Assembly (NCBI RefSeq): GCF_025149785.1
Contig: NZ_CP102277.1
Span: forward strand, 496,001 to 560,000
DNA: 64,000 nt
Direction: 5' to 3'
Source of the DNA: Coprococcus comes ATCC 27758
GTDB lineage: Bacteria > Bacillota > Clostridia > Lachnospirales > Lachnospiraceae
Under the pieces are notes generated by a model. It was not told the origin of the DNA. It saw only the letters and a list, made by a program, of their open reading frames with translations, and did not search any database. Positions 16,211 through 30,286 of this stretch are shown here, piece after piece. How positions within the stretch are numbered: position 1 is the stretch's first letter; every line of letters begins with the position of its first letter. The position numbers were made by a program, and so were the translations under genes.

Positions 16211-17806
16211 ATGAGTGATGTAAAAAGTATGATCGAAGCGGGAAAGACTTCCCTTGGAATCGAGTTTGGTTCCACACGAATCAAAGCAGTTCTGGTAGGA
16301 GAAGATAATGCACCGATTGCTTCGGGAAGCCATGAATGGGAGAACCGTTTTGACAACGGTGTCTGGACTTACACGTTAGAGGATATCTGGACAGGTCTTC
16401 AGGACTGCTACAGAGATCTTGCTGTAGATGTGAAGAAGCAGTATGACGTAGAGCTTACTACTGTCGGAGCACTTGGATTCAGTGCCATGATGCATGGATA
16501 TATGGTATTTGACAAAGCAGGAGAACAGCTTGTACCGTTCCGTACATGGAGAAATACAATGACAGAGCAGGCAGCAAAAGAACTGACAGAATTATTCCGT
16601 TTCAATATGCCACAGAGATGGAGCGGAGCGCATCTGTATCAGGCAATTCTGAACAAAGAAGAGCATGTAAAGGATATTGATTTTATTACAACGCTTGCAG
16701 GTTATGTACACTGGAAACTGACAGGAGAGAAAGTCCTTGGCGTTGGTGACGCATCCGGAATGTTCCCGATCGACAGCACAACACGTAACTGGAATAAAGA
16801 GATGCTTGCCAAGTTCGATGAACTGGTTGCACCGAAAGGATATCCTTGGAAAGTAGAAGATATCCTTCCAAAAGTCTTGGTTGCAGGTGAAAAGGCAGGA
16901 ACACTTACCGAAGAAGGTGCAAAGCTTCTGGACCCAACAGGAAAGCTTCAGGCAGGCATTCCGGTATGCCCTCCGGAAGGTGATGCAGGAACCGGTATGG
17001 CAGCTACGAATAGCGTCAGAGTCCGCACCGGTAATGTATCAGCAGGAACCAGTGTATTTGCAATGGTTGTTCTTGAAAAAGCACTTGAGAAAGTACATGA
17101 AGAGATCGATATGGTAACAACACCTGCAGGAGATGCCGTGGCAATGGTTCACTGCAACAACTGTACTTCAGATCTGAATGCATGGGTAAATATTTTCAAA
17201 GAATTTGCAGAAGCATTCGGTATGAAAGTCGATATGAACGATCTGTTCGGAACTCTTTACAACAAAGCTCTGGAAGGTGATGCAGACTGTGGCGGTCTGA
17301 TGTCTTATAACTTCTTCGCAGGAGAACCGGTTGTTGGACTTGATGAAGGACGTCCGTTATTTGTTCGTATGCCAGACAGCAAATTCAATCTTGCAAACTT
17401 CATGAGAGCAAACTTATATGCATCTCTGGAAGTCCTGAAAGTCGGAATGGACATTCTTCTGAAAGAAGAGAAGGTAGCCGTTGATGAGATTCTCGGACAC
17501 GGTGGACTCTTTAAGACAAAAGGCGTTGGACAGAGCATCCTGGCAGCAGCACTTGACACACCGGTATCTGTTATGGAGACAGCCGGAGAAGGCGGAGCAT
17601 GGGGAATCGCACTTCTTGCATCTTACATGAACAACAAGGCAGAAGACGAAGCCCTGGATGATTATCTGGATGCAAAAGTATTTGCAGGACAGAAGGGTAC
17701 AAAGATGGATCCGGATCCGAAGGATGTAGAAGGATACAATACATTTATCGAACGCTTCAAGAAGACGCTTCCGATCATGAAAGCTGCAACAGAGACTATG
17801 AAATAG
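16211..17806 (+). CDS. araB: Ribulokinase-like FGGY carbohydrate kinase
   Basis: 531 residues. FGGY kinases phosphorylate sugars with ATP; in this locus the expected reaction is L-ribulose to L-ribulose 5-phosphate. Seen: N-terminal phosphate-binding [19 protein letters not shown] (about 15-33), [31 protein letters not shown], and the ATP-binding FGGY_C region with [20 protein letters not shown]. It is distinct in detail from Bacillus AraB but matches the form common in Clostridia next to araD and araA. Cytoplasmic. RBS GAAAGGAAAGG lies upstream. The substrate is assigned mainly from context. Confidence 0.85.
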   Translation: MSDVKSMIEAGKTSLGIEFGSTRIKAVLVGEDNAPIASGSHEWENRFDNGVWTYTLEDIWTGLQDCYRDLAVDVKKQYDVELTTVGALGFSAMMHGYMVFDKAGEQLVPFRTWRNTMTEQAAKELTELFRFNMPQRWSGAHLYQAILNKEEHVKDIDFITTLAGYVHWKLTGEKVLGVGDASGMFPIDSTTRNWNKEMLAKFDELVAPKGYPWKVEDILPKVLVAGEKAGTLTEEGAKLLDPTGKLQAGIPVCPPEGDAGTGMAATNSVRVRTGNVSAGTSVFAMVVLEKALEKVHEEIDMVTTPAGDAVAMVHCNNCTSDLNAWVNIFKEFAEAFGMKVDMNDLFGTLYNKALEGDADCGGLMSYNFFAGEPVVGLDEGRPLFVRMPDSKFNLANFMRANLYASLEVLKVGMDILLKEEKVAVDEILGHGGLFKTKGVGQSILAAALDTPVSVMETAGEGGAWGIALLASYMNNKAEDEALDDYLDAKVFAGQKGTKMDPDPKDVEGYNTFIERFKKTLPIMKAATETMK

Positions 17807-17848
17807 AACCCGAAATATTTTACATAAACACAGTAGGAGGCTAAAGCA

Positions 17849-18538
17849 ATGTTAGAAGAACTGAAAAAAGAGGTTTATGAAGCCAATATGCTTCTGCCTA
17901 AGTATGGACTTGTCACATTTACCTGGGGCAATGTCAGCGGAATCGACCGCGAAAGCGGGCTTGTTGTGATCAAACCGAGCGGTGTGGATTATGACAAAAT
18001 GACAGCAGATGACATGGTTGTTGTAGACCTGGAAGGAAACCGCGTGGAAGGCAACTTAAATCCGTCTTCTGATACGGCAACACATCTGGAACTCTACAAA
18101 GCGTTTCCGGATATGGGTGGTATCGTCCATACACATTCCCCATGGGCAACCAGTTGGGCACAGGCAGGAAGAGGAATCCCTTGCTACGGAACCACACATG
18201 CCGACTATATGTACGGTGAGATCCCATGTGTCCGCAATCTGACAAAAGAAGAAATCGACGAAGCATATGAGAAGAATACAGGAGTTCTCATTGTGGAACA
18301 TTTCAAAGGTACAGAATACATGGCAATGCCTGCAGTACTCTGCAAGAACCACGGACCATTCACCTGGGGAACCGATCCACACAATGCAGTACATAATGCA
18401 GTCGTACTCGAAGAAGTAGCTAAAATGGCAGCTCGCTGCGAAATGATCAATCCAGACGTAAAACCTGCCCCACAGGAATTACAGGATAAACACTACTACA
18501 GAAAACACGGTAAAGACGCGTACTATGGACAAGGCTAA
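17849..18538 (+). CDS. araD: L-ribulose-5-phosphate 4-epimerase
   Basis: 229 residues, standard length for this class II aldolase-fold enzyme. It converts L-ribulose 5-phosphate to D-xylulose 5-phosphate. Seen: [20 protein letters not shown], zinc ligands in [31 protein letters not shown], and a third histidine near [17 protein letters not shown] precedes the ATG; 42 bases separate it from the kinase. Followed by a family A repeat element, then araA. Confidence 0.95.
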   Translation: MLEELKKEVYEANMLLPKYGLVTFTWGNVSGIDRESGLVVIKPSGVDYDKMTADDMVVVDLEGNRVEGNLNPSSDTATHLELYKAFPDMGGIVHTHSPWATSWAQAGRGIPCYGTTHADYMYGEIPCVRNLTKEEIDEAYEKNTGVLIVEHFKGTEYMAMPAVLCKNHGPFTWGTDPHNAVHNAVVLEEVAKMAARCEMINPDVKPAPQELQDKHYYRKHGKDAYYGQG

Positions 18539-18540
18539 AG

Positions 18541-18650
18541 CACTTAATGAATGCGAGCCGTAGGCGACACATGAATTTAGTGCGTTGCCTGTTCGGCGCA
18601 CTTAGCGAGCGGGAGCATGTGCGACTGCGAGCTTAGTAAGACCGAACTTG
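18541..18650 (+). repeat. Dispersed palindromic repeat, family A, copy 2
   Basis: CACTTAATGAATGCGAGCCG, TAGGCGACACATGAATTTAGTG, then CTTAGCGAGCGGGAGC. It matches the repeat at 863-980. It starts three bases after the araD stop and fills the araD-araA gap. The GC-rich inner parts can pair, so the transcript of the operon would carry a structured insert here. Confidence 0.6.
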
Positions 18651-18698
18651 TATTGGGAAGATAGAGTAAATCAATTAAACAAAAAGGAGAATAAAAAC

Positions 18699-20198
18699 AT
18701 GTTAGTACAGAAAGATTACAAATTTTGGTTTTGCACAGGATCACAGGATTTATACGGAGATGAATGCCTCGCACACGTAGCAGAACATTCACAGATCATC
18801 GTAAAAGCCCTCAATGAATCAGGAATTCTTCCATACGAAGTAGTCTGGAAACCAACCCTGATCACGAATGAAGTAATCAGAAGAACTTTCAACGAAGCAA
18901 ATACAGATGAAAACTGTGCAGGTGTTATTACATGGTGCCATACATTCTCACCGGCAAAATCATGGATTCTCGGATTAAAAGAACTGAGAAAACCATTACT
19001 TCACCTTCATACACAGTTCAACCGTGAAATCCCATACGACACCATCGATATGGACTTCATGAATGAGAATCAGGCAGCTCATGGTGACCGTGAATTCGGA
19101 CATATTTTCACACGCCTTCATAAGAACCGTAAAGTCATCATGGGTTACTGGGAAGACAAAGAAACACAGGAAAGAATCGGTGACTGGATGCGTACAGCAG
19201 TTGGTGTCATCGAAAGCAGTCATGTACGTGTTATGCGTGTAGCTGACAACATGAGAAACGTTGCCGTAACAGAAGGTGACAAAGTAGAGGCTCAGATCAA
19301 ATTCGGATGGGAAGTTGATGCTTACCCGGTAAATGAAGTTGCTGACGCAGTAGCTCAGGTTGGACAGGGTGATGTAAATGCACTTGTTGAAGAATACTAT
19401 GACAAATATCAGATCCTTCTGGAAGGAAGAGATGAAGCTGAATTCAGAAAACATGTGGCAGTTCAGGCTCAGATCGAACTTGGATTTGAAAGATTCCTTG
19501 AAGCAAACAATTATCAGGCAATTGTTACACACTTCGGAGATCTTGGATCACTTCAGCAGCTTCCGGGACTTGCAATGCAGAGACTGATGGAAAAAGGATA
19601 TGGTTTCGGTGCGGAAGGTGACTGGAAGACAGCAGCTATGGTTCGTGTAATGAAGATCATGACACAGGGCAAGAAAGATGCAAAGGGAACTTCCTTCATG
19701 GAAGACTACACATACAACCTTGTACCTGGAAAAGAAGGTATCCTGGAAGCTCATATGCTGGAAGTTTGCCCGACAATCGCAGATGGACCGATCAGCATCA
19801 AGTGCCAGCCGCTTAGCATGGGTGACAGAGAAGATCCTACACGTCTTGTATTTACAGCCAAAGAAGGACCGGCTGTCGCAACATCACTTGTTGATCTTGG
19901 CGACAGATTCCGCCTGATCATCAACAGTGTAGACTGCAAGAAAACAGAAAAACCGATGCCGAAGCTTCCGGTTGCAACTGCATTCTGGACACCACAGCCA
20001 GACCTCAGAACAGGTGCAGAAGCTTGGATCCTGGCAGGTGGAGCTCACCATACAGCATTCTCTTATGACCTGACACCGGAACAGATGGGTGACTGGGCAG
20101 AAGAAATGGGAATCGAAGCTGTTTATATCGATAAAGATACAAAGATCAGAGATTTCAAAAATGAATTAAGATGGAATGAAGCTGCGTATAGAAAATAA
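18699..20198 (+). CDS. araA: L-arabinose isomerase
   Basis: 499 residues, standard length. It isomerises L-arabinose to L-ribulose, the first intracellular step. Start at ATG 18699 (MLVQKDYKFWFCTGSQDLYG), served by AAAAAGGAGA; an in-frame ATG at 18648 adds unrelated residues. Seen: VVWKPTLITNE, CAGVITWCHTFSPAKSWI, HLHTQFNREIPYDTIDMDFM, GAEGDWKTAAMVR, and AGGAHHTAFSY with a metal-ligand histidine. It is separated from araD by the repeat element and closed by a terminator at 20229-20272. Confidence 0.97.
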   Translation: MLVQKDYKFWFCTGSQDLYGDECLAHVAEHSQIIVKALNESGILPYEVVWKPTLITNEVIRRTFNEANTDENCAGVITWCHTFSPAKSWILGLKELRKPLLHLHTQFNREIPYDTIDMDFMNENQAAHGDREFGHIFTRLHKNRKVIMGYWEDKETQERIGDWMRTAVGVIESSHVRVMRVADNMRNVAVTEGDKVEAQIKFGWEVDAYPVNEVADAVAQVGQGDVNALVEEYYDKYQILLEGRDEAEFRKHVAVQAQIELGFERFLEANNYQAIVTHFGDLGSLQQLPGLAMQRLMEKGYGFGAEGDWKTAAMVRVMKIMTQGKKDAKGTSFMEDYTYNLVPGKEGILEAHMLEVCPTIADGPISIKCQPLSMGDREDPTRLVFTAKEGPAVATSLVDLGDRFRLIINSVDCKKTEKPMPKLPVATAFWTPQPDLRTGAEAWILAGGAHHTAFSYDLTPEQMGDWAEEMGIEAVYIDKDTKIRDFKNELRWNEAAYRK

Positions 20199-20228
20199 AT
20201 AGTAGCAGATGAATTCTAAGAAATAAAC

Positions 20229-20272
20229 AACCGGGCAGAATCACATTTAAAAGTGAACTGCCTGGTTTTTTG
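20229..20272 (+). terminator. Terminator after araA
   Basis: AACCGGGCAG pairs with CTGCCTGGTT, with an inner TCAC/GTGA pair, followed by TTTTTT. Confidence 0.85.
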
Positions 20273-20317
20273 CAACGTATAAAGTTCTAGGTAAAAGTAA
20301 AAGTTGAAAAACAGAGC

Positions 20318-20339
20318 AGTAAAAAAGTTAAATTTTACT
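20318..20339 (+). promoter_or_regulatory. Candidate LacI-family operator upstream of its own gene
   Basis: AGTAAAA (20318-20324) and TTTTACT (20333-20339) form an inverted repeat. The same GTAAAA/TTTTAC half-sites flank the promoter of the binding-protein gene at 21790. Confidence 0.45.
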
Positions 20340-20346
20340 AAAGTTA

Positions 20347-20374
20347 TTTATTTCTCCGAAATGTGTGCTATAAT
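20347..20374 (+). promoter_or_regulatory. Promoter of the LacI-family regulator
   Basis: Extended -10 TGCTATAAT (TATAAT 20369-20374) with a weak -35 TTTATT (20347-20352) and a 16-base spacer. Confidence 0.5.
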
Positions 20375-20458
20375 GAATTAAATAAATTGCAAAGGAAAGT
20401 CATCAAGGGAAAATGCATTAAGGCAATATTGAAAGAAAATAAAAAGAAAGAGAAATAA

Positions 20459-21460
<1,002 letters not shown>

Positions 21461-21716
21461 TAAGGTAAAAAAGTAAGAGGCTATGGAACGGAGAATGTCC
21501 TATAGTCTCTTTATGTATACAGATTGAGTGATGACAGATTGTTTTGTTATGATTTTTTAGCTAAAAATAAAGAGTTAAAATCAACCAAGTAAAAACAGAC
21601 AACTTTATTTGAAATAAAAATATAATTTTACCAAGATAAAAATTGTGAAAAGTATATAAAAATATGGTGTAAATAATAGGTAAAATAGAGAAAAAATATT
21701 TATAGGGTAAAAAGTA
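21461..21716 (+). other. AT-rich intergenic region with repeated TTTTAC/GTAAAA motifs
   Basis: No gene seen. Several TTTTACC and GGTAAAA words occur (near 21627, 21679 and 21705), all like the half-sites proposed as operators on both sides of this region. Confidence 0.35.
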
Positions 21717-21754
21717 TTTACATTTAACCAGTAAAATAGTATAGTGGTTTTACC
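21717..21754 (+). promoter_or_regulatory. Promoter and operator of the CUT1 importer operon
   Basis: TTTACA (21717-21722) and TATAGT (21740-21745) with a 17-base spacer. GTAAAA (21731-21736) and TTTTAC (21748-21753) form an inverted repeat straddling the -10, as expected for repression by the LacI-family protein. Confidence 0.6.
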
Positions 21755-21789
21755 AAATAAAATAAGTGAATCAAAGGAGGAAATGATTT

Positions 21790-23028
21790 ATGAAGAGGAA
21801 AATTGCAGTAATGTGCGTACTTGCACTTACAGGAACAATGATGCTGACTGCTTGTGGAAACAAGAAAGACAGTAATAATGGAAAGACAAGTGACGGAAAG
21901 ACAGCAATACGTTTTGCAACATGGGATGTAGCTGATGATGTAGATGCTCAGCAGAAACTTGTAGATAAATTTAATGAGGAACATGATGACATTGAAGTAA
22001 CACTGGAAGCATACGGAAGTGATTTTGATACAAAGATCAGTGCAGGTATGGGATCTGGAGATACACCGGATGTTATGTATATGTGGAACTACCCGGCATA
22101 TGCAGATGGTCTTGAACCTCTGGATGAGTATATCGACAAAGAAGGCGATGACTATAAGAATGATTTCTACAGCACACTGTGGAATTACAACTCATTAGAC
22201 GGAACAACATATGGTATTCCAGTGGGATTTACAACACATTCACTTTTCTATAACAAAGACCTTTTTGTACAGGCTGGTGTAGAAGAACCTACAGATGACT
22301 GGACATGGTCGGATCTTCAGGCAGCTGCCAAGACAATTGAAGAAAAGACAGGTCAGAAAGGTTTTGCATTCCAGATGAAACCAGATCCGTATGATTTTGA
22401 AATGTATCTGTGGAGCAATGGAACTGCTTATTGTGACGAAGACGGACAGATGGCAGGTCAGATTGATTCAAAAGAATCTCAGGAAGTATTTAAAATGTTC
22501 CAGGATATGGAAAAAGACGGATATGCAATTGCAACAGAAAAGAACGGAACTGATGAATTCCGTGCCGGTACAGTAGCAATGTATGTATATGGATCATGGT
22601 CAATTGCTTCGCTTAATGAGGATGGAATGAATTATGGTGTGGCAAAAATTCCTTCTTTTGACGGAAAGACCTCTGTAAGTATTCTGAGCTCTTCAGGACT
22701 TTCTATTTCAAAGGACAGCAAGAATAAAGATGCTGCATGGGAATTTGTAAAATACTGGACAGGCGAAGAATGCAACAAAGCAAGAATCGGTATGGAACTT
22801 CCGGTACTTAACAGTGTTGTAGAATCTGAAGGTATTATGGATGAACCAGAATATGCACCATTCTATGAGATGCTTGAGCAGAGTGATGGACATACTCCGG
22901 CAAGCTTCCTGATTGAAGACTGGTCAGAAATTTCAGAAAACCTCAGCTTATCATTTGAACAGATTTTCAATCCAAGCTCATACATGGATGTAAAAGATGT
23001 TTTAAAAGAAGCAGCAGACGCACAGTAA
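21790..23028 (+). CDS. Carbohydrate ABC transporter substrate-binding lipoprotein (CUT1)
   Basis: 412 residues. Lipoprotein signal with Cys22 in MMLTACGNKK. The mature part is an extracellular solute-binding family 1 protein (TAIRFATWDVADD; VDKFNEEHDDIEVTLEAYGS; GSGDTPDVMYMW; YGIPVGFTTHSLFYNKDLF). CUT1 importers take up oligosaccharides. The genes that follow (two MalF/MalG-type permeases, a beta-galactosidase and a GH65 phosphorylase) point to a galactoside or glucoside oligosaccharide. No ATPase gene is present, so a shared MsmK-type ATPase elsewhere probably serves it. Confidence 0.92.
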   Translation: MKRKIAVMCVLALTGTMMLTACGNKKDSNNGKTSDGKTAIRFATWDVADDVDAQQKLVDKFNEEHDDIEVTLEAYGSDFDTKISAGMGSGDTPDVMYMWNYPAYADGLEPLDEYIDKEGDDYKNDFYSTLWNYNSLDGTTYGIPVGFTTHSLFYNKDLFVQAGVEEPTDDWTWSDLQAAAKTIEEKTGQKGFAFQMKPDPYDFEMYLWSNGTAYCDEDGQMAGQIDSKESQEVFKMFQDMEKDGYAIATEKNGTDEFRAGTVAMYVYGSWSIASLNEDGMNYGVAKIPSFDGKTSVSILSSSGLSISKDSKNKDAAWEFVKYWTGEECNKARIGMELPVLNSVVESEGIMDEPEYAPFYEMLEQSDGHTPASFLIEDWSEISENLSLSFEQIFNPSSYMDVKDVLKEAADAQ

Positions 23029-23044
23029 TAGCATACAAACAAAC

Positions 23045-23076
23045 CGGCGCCGGAACAATTTATGATTCCGGCGCCG
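23045..23076 (+). other. Strong intercistronic hairpin after the binding-protein gene
   Basis: Perfect 11-bp stem CGGCGCCGGAA/TTCCGGCGCCG without a following T run. It probably protects the binding-protein mRNA or partly stops transcription before the permease genes. Confidence 0.65.
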
Positions 23077-23096
23077 ATAAATAGGAGAGAAGAAAA

Positions 23097-24032
23097 ATGA
23101 AGCAGAGAAAATTCCTGAAGACGGCCACACCGTATTTGTTTATTATGCCGTGGATTATCGGGTTCCTTGTATTTACAATCGGTCCCCTGATTCTGTCTTT
23201 GATCATGAGCTTTTTTGACTGGCCGCTTACCACAGCACCAACATTCAGGGGACTTGGAAACTATATTGATATGTTTACAAAGGACAAACAGTTCTGGAAA
23301 TCCCTTATAATCAGTTTGAAATATGCGGCAATTTTCGTACCGCTTAACATGATTATTGCATTGTTCCTTGCAATGCTGATTACACAGCCGGTTAAAGGAG
23401 TAAAAGTATTCCGTACAATTTTCTATATTCCGGCAGTTATCTCAGGTGTAGCGGTTTCTATCATCTGGGGATGGATCCTCAACGGAGATTATGGCGTACT
23501 GAATTATCTGTTATCTCTTCTGGGAATCAAAGGACCGAAGTGGCTGGTTGATCCGGCATGGGCACTCCTTGCAGTTATAATTGCAAGTGCGTTTGGTGTT
23601 GGAACGATGATGCTTATCTTCTACACAGATATCAAAAATATTCCGGTTGATGTATACGAAGCTGCATCTATTGATGGAGCAGGTCCTGCAAGAAAATTTT
23701 TCAGTATTACACTTCCGATTATTACACCTACAATTTTATTTAACCTGATTACGTCAATTATCAGTTCTTTCCAACAGGTAACATTGGTTATGCTTCTTAC
23801 CGGAGGCGGACCGCTTAAATCTACCTACTTCTATGGACTGTATACATACAATAACGCATTCAAACATCACAAACTTGGATATGCCAGTGCAAACGCATGG
23901 GTAATGTTTATCATCATTCTGCTGCTGACTGCCGTGGTATTCAAGTCATCATCCGCATGGGTATTCTATGAGACAGAAGCTAAAAACAGCGGAGCAAAGA
24001 AAACAAAAAAGAAAAAAGGGGGTAGAAAGTAA
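23097..24032 (+). CDS. Sugar ABC transporter permease, MalF type
   Basis: 311 residues, about six membrane helices. The EAA loop reads EAASIDGAGPARKFFSITLP near residue 200, the ATPase docking motif of binding-protein-dependent permeases. PYLFIMPWIIGFLVFTIGPL at the start is typical of CUT1 UgpA/MalF-type proteins. The C-terminus is lysine-rich (KKTKKKKGG). The stop overlaps the next gene (TAATG). Confidence 0.93.
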   Translation: MKQRKFLKTATPYLFIMPWIIGFLVFTIGPLILSLIMSFFDWPLTTAPTFRGLGNYIDMFTKDKQFWKSLIISLKYAAIFVPLNMIIALFLAMLITQPVKGVKVFRTIFYIPAVISGVAVSIIWGWILNGDYGVLNYLLSLLGIKGPKWLVDPAWALLAVIIASAFGVGTMMLIFYTDIKNIPVDVYEAASIDGAGPARKFFSITLPIITPTILFNLITSIISSFQQVTLVMLLTGGGPLKSTYFYGLYTYNNAFKHHKLGYASANAWVMFIIILLLTAVVFKSSSAWVFYETEAKNSGAKKTKKKKGGRK

Positions 24033-24853
24033 TGAAGATGTCTAAAAAATCAAAAATTGTAATTTACATATTACTCGGACTGGTAGCCATTTACTTTCTT
24101 GCACCGTTTATTTACATGCTGTTTTCTGCATTTAAGACAGAAGGAGAAGCAATTGCATATCCGCCGAAACTTCTGCCGGCAGAATGGCATTTTGAGAACT
24201 TTATTAATGCATGGAAATCACAGCCGTTTGGAACATATCTTTGGAATTCAATTCTTGTAACAGTTCTGACAACAGTCGGACAGGTTCTTTCATGTTCACT
24301 GGTTGCTTATGGATTTGCAAGATTTAACTTTAAAGGAAAAAATATCCTCTTTATGATCCTGCTTTCAACAATGATGATTCCATGGGATGTTACCATGATT
24401 CCGCAGTACATGGAATTCAACTTATTCGGATGGATCAATACACTGAAGCCGCTGATCGTGCCGGCATGGTTCGGATCTGCCTATTATGTATTCCTGATGA
24501 GACAGTTCCTTATGGGAATCCCGAAGGATTTTGAGGAAGCAGCACGAATTGACGGCGCAAATCAGTTCCAGATTTACTGGAAGATTTTCATGCCGATCAT
24601 GAAACCTTCATTGATTCTTGTCGGTGTACTTAATATGCTGACTGTATGGAATGACTATCTTGGACCACTCATTTTCTTACAGGACAGAAGCAAATATACA
24701 TTGGCACTTGGACTTGCTTCATTTAAAGGAGTTCACAGTACACAGATTATTCCGATGCTTTGTATTACGATTATTATGATTATTCCGCCGATCATTATTT
24801 TCATTATCGCGCAGAAATATATTGTTGAAGGAACCAGTGGTTCTATCAAATAG
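24032..24853 (+). CDS. Sugar ABC transporter permease, MalG type
   Basis: 273 residues, about six membrane helices. EAA loop EEAARIDGANQFQIYWKIFM near residue 170, and the C-terminal IIFIIAQKYIVEGTSGSIK is typical of MalG/UgpE proteins. It forms the channel with the preceding permease. A stable hairpin follows at 24866-24898. Confidence 0.93.
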   Translation: MKMSKKSKIVIYILLGLVAIYFLAPFIYMLFSAFKTEGEAIAYPPKLLPAEWHFENFINAWKSQPFGTYLWNSILVTVLTTVGQVLSCSLVAYGFARFNFKGKNILFMILLSTMMIPWDVTMIPQYMEFNLFGWINTLKPLIVPAWFGSAYYVFLMRQFLMGIPKDFEEAARIDGANQFQIYWKIFMPIMKPSLILVGVLNMLTVWNDYLGPLIFLQDRSKYTLALGLASFKGVHSTQIIPMLCITIIMIIPPIIIFIIAQKYIVEGTSGSIK

Positions 24854-24865
24854 ACAGGCGTATGG

Positions 24866-24898
24866 AGCGGTCAGGCAGACTGTATCTGTCTGACCGCT
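24866..24898 (+). other. Hairpin between permease and beta-galactosidase genes
   Basis: AGCGGTCAGGCAGA pairs with TCTGTCTGACCGCT (one G-T pair), loop of five bases, no T run. Likely an mRNA processing or stability element. Confidence 0.55.
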
Positions 24899-24927
24899 GT
24901 TGCTGTCTTATATGGGATACCACTTGA

Positions 24928-27933
<3,006 letters not shown>

Positions 27934-27954
27934 GAATAAAGGAGACAATCATAT

Positions 27955-30267
27955 ATGAGCAGAGAAATGTTTTCAGGAAATCTGAGAAACAGATTACATA
28001 GCGATGAATGGCTCATCTGGCAGGATCAGTATGAGGCAAAAGAGAATCTCAAATATGAGAGTTTGTTTGCACTTTCCAATGGCTACCTCGGAATCCGGGG
28101 AAGTCATGAGGAAGGAACAAAGATTACACTTCCATATCTTTATATCAATGGAGTGTTTGACAAGTCAGAGACATTTATGCGTGAACTTTCCACACTTCCG
28201 AACTGGCTTGGAATCAGACTTTATGTAGAAAAAGAATTGATTGGAATTGAAGACTGTGAAATTTTGGAATTTTCAAGAGTGCTTGATATGAAAGGAGCTT
28301 TTCTTGGAAAGAGAGTTCGTCTGAAGGACTCAAAAGGAAGAGAGACTTTGATCGAAGGAATCCGGTTTGTGAGCAGAAACAATGTACACAGGATGGGAAT
28401 CCGGCTTTATGTGACACCGCTCAACTACAGTGGAATTATTGAAGTAGAAAGTATTATTGATGGTACGATCATTAATTTTTATGATGCACCACGCTTTAAG
28501 GTAAAACATACTTATATGACAGCGAATGAAAAGCTGGCAGCAGATGGATGTTATGTGGAAGTTGCAACCAGAGAAAATCATCTGCATGTAGGTTGTGGAT
28601 GCCGTATCGAAGCTTATGCAGATGGAAAACAGATTCTTGGAAACAGAATGATAAGCAGATTTGGTGAGCAGAGTGTGGAATTTGGTGATATCCATGTAGA
28701 AGAAGGAAAAGAAGTAGAAATCGTAAAATATGTTTCGATGTATACAGAAAGAGAATGTCCGGCTTATGCTCTTCATACAACAATCGAAAAAGAAATTGAA
28801 GGATTTGTTGAAACGGGATTTGATCAGGAACTGAAAGCGCATGAAGATGTTTATAAGAAGATGTGGGAAAATGCAGATATTCAGATTACAGGGGATGATG
28901 AATTGAACCGTGCAGTCCGTTTTAACATCTTCCATCTGATGAGTACGGGAAACGAACATGATGACAATGTGAATGTTGGGGCAAAGCTTTTAACAGGAGA
29001 AGAATATGGTGGACATGCTTTCTGGGATACCGAACTTTTTATGCTTCCGTTTTTCTCATGGGTATTTCCGAAGACTGCACAGAATCTGGAAAATTACAGA
29101 TACCATCTTCTGGATGCAGCGCGTGCAAATGCACATAAGAATGGATATAAAGGAGCACAGTATCCGTGGGAGTCAGCAGATGATGGTACAGAGCAGTGTC
29201 CGGACTGGACCATTGAGCCGGATGGAACCTGTTATAGATGTTATGTTGCGGTATATGAGCATCATGTAACAGCAGCAGTTGCTTATGGAATCTATAATTA
29301 TGTTAAGATCACGCAGGATATGGATTTCCTTTACAGCAAAGGAGCGGAGATTCTGACAGAGACAGCAAGATTTTGGGCAAGCCGTTGTGAGTACAACAAA
29401 GAGCAGGATCGTTATGAAATCAATCAGGTAACGGGACCGGATGAATGGCATGAACCGGTTAATAATAACCTCTATACCAATTATCTGGCGAGATGGAATC
29501 TCGGATATGTTCTTTCACTGCTTGCATCAATCAAGAAAGAGAATCAGGAAGCGTATGATATCCTGATCGAAAAGACAGGACTTACAGAGGCGGAAACTGC
29601 ACACTGGAAAGAAGTGCAGGAAAAGATGTATCTGCCAAGAAAAGAAGGCACAAGACTTCTGGAACAGTTTGAAGGATATTTCGAGCTTGATAATGTAACA
29701 ATCGAAAAATATGATGAGAATGACTGGCCAGTACGTCCGGATGCACTTAAGACAAAAAGAGCAAGAGAGACACAGATCAATAAGCAGGCAGATGTTGTTA
29801 TGCTGTTACACCTTATGGGAAATGAATTTGATGAAGAAACGATTAAAGAAAACTACGCTTATTACGAAAAGCGTACACTTCATGGTTCTTCATTGAGTCC
29901 GAGTATTTTCTCTGTTATGGGGCTTAAAGTAGGGGATGATTCAAAAGCATATCGGTATCTTCGCCGCGCAGCCTTTATTGACCTGTTGAATATGCAGGGA
30001 AATACAAGAGAAGGAATCCATGCGGCAAATACTGGTGGAGTATGGCAGACAATTGTATTTGGGTTTGCAGGTGTAGCGCAAAGAGAAGATGGTATGTTGA
30101 AAGTTCATCCGAATATGCCAAAGGAATGGCAGGGATTAACATTCCGTCTGCATTATAGAGGGGCATGGCTTGAAATTACGGCAGATGGAAGTAATCAGGC
30201 AAAGGTCATTCGTCTTGCAGGAGAACCTGTAGAAGCTGAAATAAATGGAAAAGTAACAACAATCTAA
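27955..30267 (+). CDS. GH65 disaccharide phosphorylase
   Basis: 770 residues, standard for GH65. The catalytic acid is Glu497 in TGPDEWHE. HAFWDTELFMLPFFSWVFP, QYPWESADDGTEQCPDW, KQADVVMLLHLMGNEFD and HGSSLSPSIFSVMG are conserved family blocks. GH65 enzymes split alpha-glucosides such as maltose, trehalose, kojibiose or nigerose with phosphate, giving beta-glucose 1-phosphate. The beta-phosphoglucomutase gene two places downstream is the expected partner. The exact substrate cannot be told from sequence. It lies 21 bases after the beta-galactosidase gene, with AAAGGAGACA as RBS. Confidence 0.92.
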   Translation: MSREMFSGNLRNRLHSDEWLIWQDQYEAKENLKYESLFALSNGYLGIRGSHEEGTKITLPYLYINGVFDKSETFMRELSTLPNWLGIRLYVEKELIGIEDCEILEFSRVLDMKGAFLGKRVRLKDSKGRETLIEGIRFVSRNNVHRMGIRLYVTPLNYSGIIEVESIIDGTIINFYDAPRFKVKHTYMTANEKLAADGCYVEVATRENHLHVGCGCRIEAYADGKQILGNRMISRFGEQSVEFGDIHVEEGKEVEIVKYVSMYTERECPAYALHTTIEKEIEGFVETGFDQELKAHEDVYKKMWENADIQITGDDELNRAVRFNIFHLMSTGNEHDDNVNVGAKLLTGEEYGGHAFWDTELFMLPFFSWVFPKTAQNLENYRYHLLDAARANAHKNGYKGAQYPWESADDGTEQCPDWTIEPDGTCYRCYVAVYEHHVTAAVAYGIYNYVKITQDMDFLYSKGAEILTETARFWASRCEYNKEQDRYEINQVTGPDEWHEPVNNNLYTNYLARWNLGYVLSLLASIKKENQEAYDILIEKTGLTEAETAHWKEVQEKMYLPRKEGTRLLEQFEGYFELDNVTIEKYDENDWPVRPDALKTKRARETQINKQADVVMLLHLMGNEFDEETIKENYAYYEKRTLHGSSLSPSIFSVMGLKVGDDSKAYRYLRRAAFIDLLNMQGNTREGIHAANTGGVWQTIVFGFAGVAQREDGMLKVHPNMPKEWQGLTFRLHYRGAWLEITADGSNQAKVIRLAGEPVEAEINGKVTTI

Positions 30268-30286
30268 AAAAGAGACGGGAGGATAT

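Noticed and set aside
21461-21716. Riboswitch before the sugar importer
   Set aside because: Very AT-rich with no stable stems; operator-like repeats explain it better.
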